Positions 5,536 through 5,955 of a DNA stretch of 5,955 nucleotides are shown piece after piece (position 1 is the first letter of the stretch; the number at the start of each line of letters is the position of its first letter). Origin of the DNA: Bacillota bacterium (lineage in GTDB: Bacteria; Bacillota; Desulfitobacteriia; Desulfitobacteriales; Desulfitobacteriaceae); assembly GCA_021849995.1 (NCBI GenBank), contig JAJZSC010000232.1, forward strand, positions 1 through 5,955, written 5' to 3'. Under the pieces are notes generated by a model that was given only the letters and a program-made list of their open reading frames with translations, was not told where the DNA came from and did no database searches. Position numbers and translations under genes: made by a program.

Positions 5536-5955
5536 TCATTTGTTAGAATTCAAAATCGAAAGATCTACGCCTCTTTGCTTGAGCCACTTTGGCAGCAGCA
5601 CCTGATCAACCTTTTCACTAACTTCCGGCGCTTTTTCTATCAGAAGCTTAGCAAGAGATTCACTGACATTTAGACCGCCCATAGCTCCGTCAAATATAAT
5701 CACTTGATCCGTCCCTGAAACATTGTAGGCGAACTGCATCGCCTGTTCCGCGGTTCTGGCGGTAACGGCGTAATCCATATAACCGATATTCATCGAATCA
5801 GTATCGAATAATTTCCCTTGCTCATCTCCTACGACGACTGTGGGAATATTTTTAGAAAAGAATTCGGAAGGATATCCTGTCCATGCATAGTTGTGCACAC
5901 ACATTTTGATTGCGGGGTTCATGGGAGGGGTCTCCTCAAGTAGCGGTTTTCCGTT
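5536..5955 (-). CDS. Unrecognised protein X, C-terminal part (5' end probably outside window)
   Basis: The frame is open from the window edge to TGA at 5538-5536, giving 139 visible residues. An internal ATG at 5922 has GAGGAG 9 nt upstream, so a 128-residue protein starting there cannot be excluded, but the 11 codons before it are also open and a longer gene is likelier. I do not recognise the family with confidence; DUF1177 is one untested guess. Counting from that Met, visible features are IKMCVHNYAWTGYPSEFF (5-22), TVVVGDEQG (28-36), MNIGYMDYAVTARTAEQAM (44-62), a hydrophobic strand then DGAMGGLNVSESL (78-90), and a basic tail LLPKWLKQRGVDL. The GDEQG and DGAMGG stretches look like turn-rich loops of a soluble alpha/beta enzyme. 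No membrane segment is seen. It sits 141 bp before M24 paralogue 2, and relics of its relatives sit directly before M24 paralogue 1, so X and the M24-fold proteins probably work in the same pathway. Confidence 0.75.
   Translation of the reverse strand, partial: NGKPLLEETPPMNPAIKMCVHNYAWTGYPSEFFSKNIPTVVVGDEQGKLFDTDSMNIGYMDYAVTARTAEQAMQFAYNVSGTDQVIIFDGAMGGLNVSESLAKLLIEKAPEVSEKVDQVLLPKWLKQRGVDLSILNSNK

Overview
The window looks like accessory, catabolic-type DNA from an anaerobic Bacillota (a Clostridia- or Negativicutes-like organism). The grounds are mid-40s % GC by eye, strong AGGAGG-type ribosome binding sites, GTG/TTG starts, and gene families typical of amino-acid or aromatic catabolism in such bacteria. 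The genus cannot be fixed from the sequence. All genes are on the minus strand, so transcription runs from high to low coordinates.

In transcription order: (1) 5955-5536, the 3' part of an unrecognised gene, called X here. (2) 5394-4285, a creatinase/M24 'pita-bread' protein. (3) A 213-bp gap with a doubtful 46-codon ORF and a 12-bp direct repeat. (4) 4071-3283, an IclR-family regulator. (5) 3255-2452, a NadC/ModD-like phosphoribosyltransferase-fold protein, 27 bp behind the regulator and probably cotranscribed. (6) 2450-2212, two broken 3' ends of X-like genes with a perfect 9-bp hairpin between them. (7) 2164-1049, a second M24-fold protein, paralogous to the first. (8) 1031-921, a 36-codon remnant matching the C-terminus of LarE, the sulfur transferase of nickel-pincer cofactor synthesis. 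(9) 783-1, the N-terminal two thirds of a BenE-family permease that runs off the window.

The unit 'X then M24 protein' occurs twice, once with X apparently intact and once with X reduced to decayed tails. This suggests duplication followed by deletion. Both M24 paralogues have lost all five metal ligands of the peptidase family through the same replacements, yet keep the fold and the active-site histidine position. They are therefore better read as metal-independent, creatinase-like hydrolases (or binding proteins) than as Xaa-Pro peptidases. The NadC-like protein is also altered at several positions expected to bind substrate.

A reasonable working model (inference) is an IclR-controlled uptake and breakdown locus. 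BenE would import a small carboxylate, the paired creatinase-like proteins and X would act on it, and the NadC-like protein would serve an unknown side role. The substrate cannot be read from the sequence. No tRNA, rRNA, CRISPR array, insertion sequence or convincing intrinsic terminator was seen.
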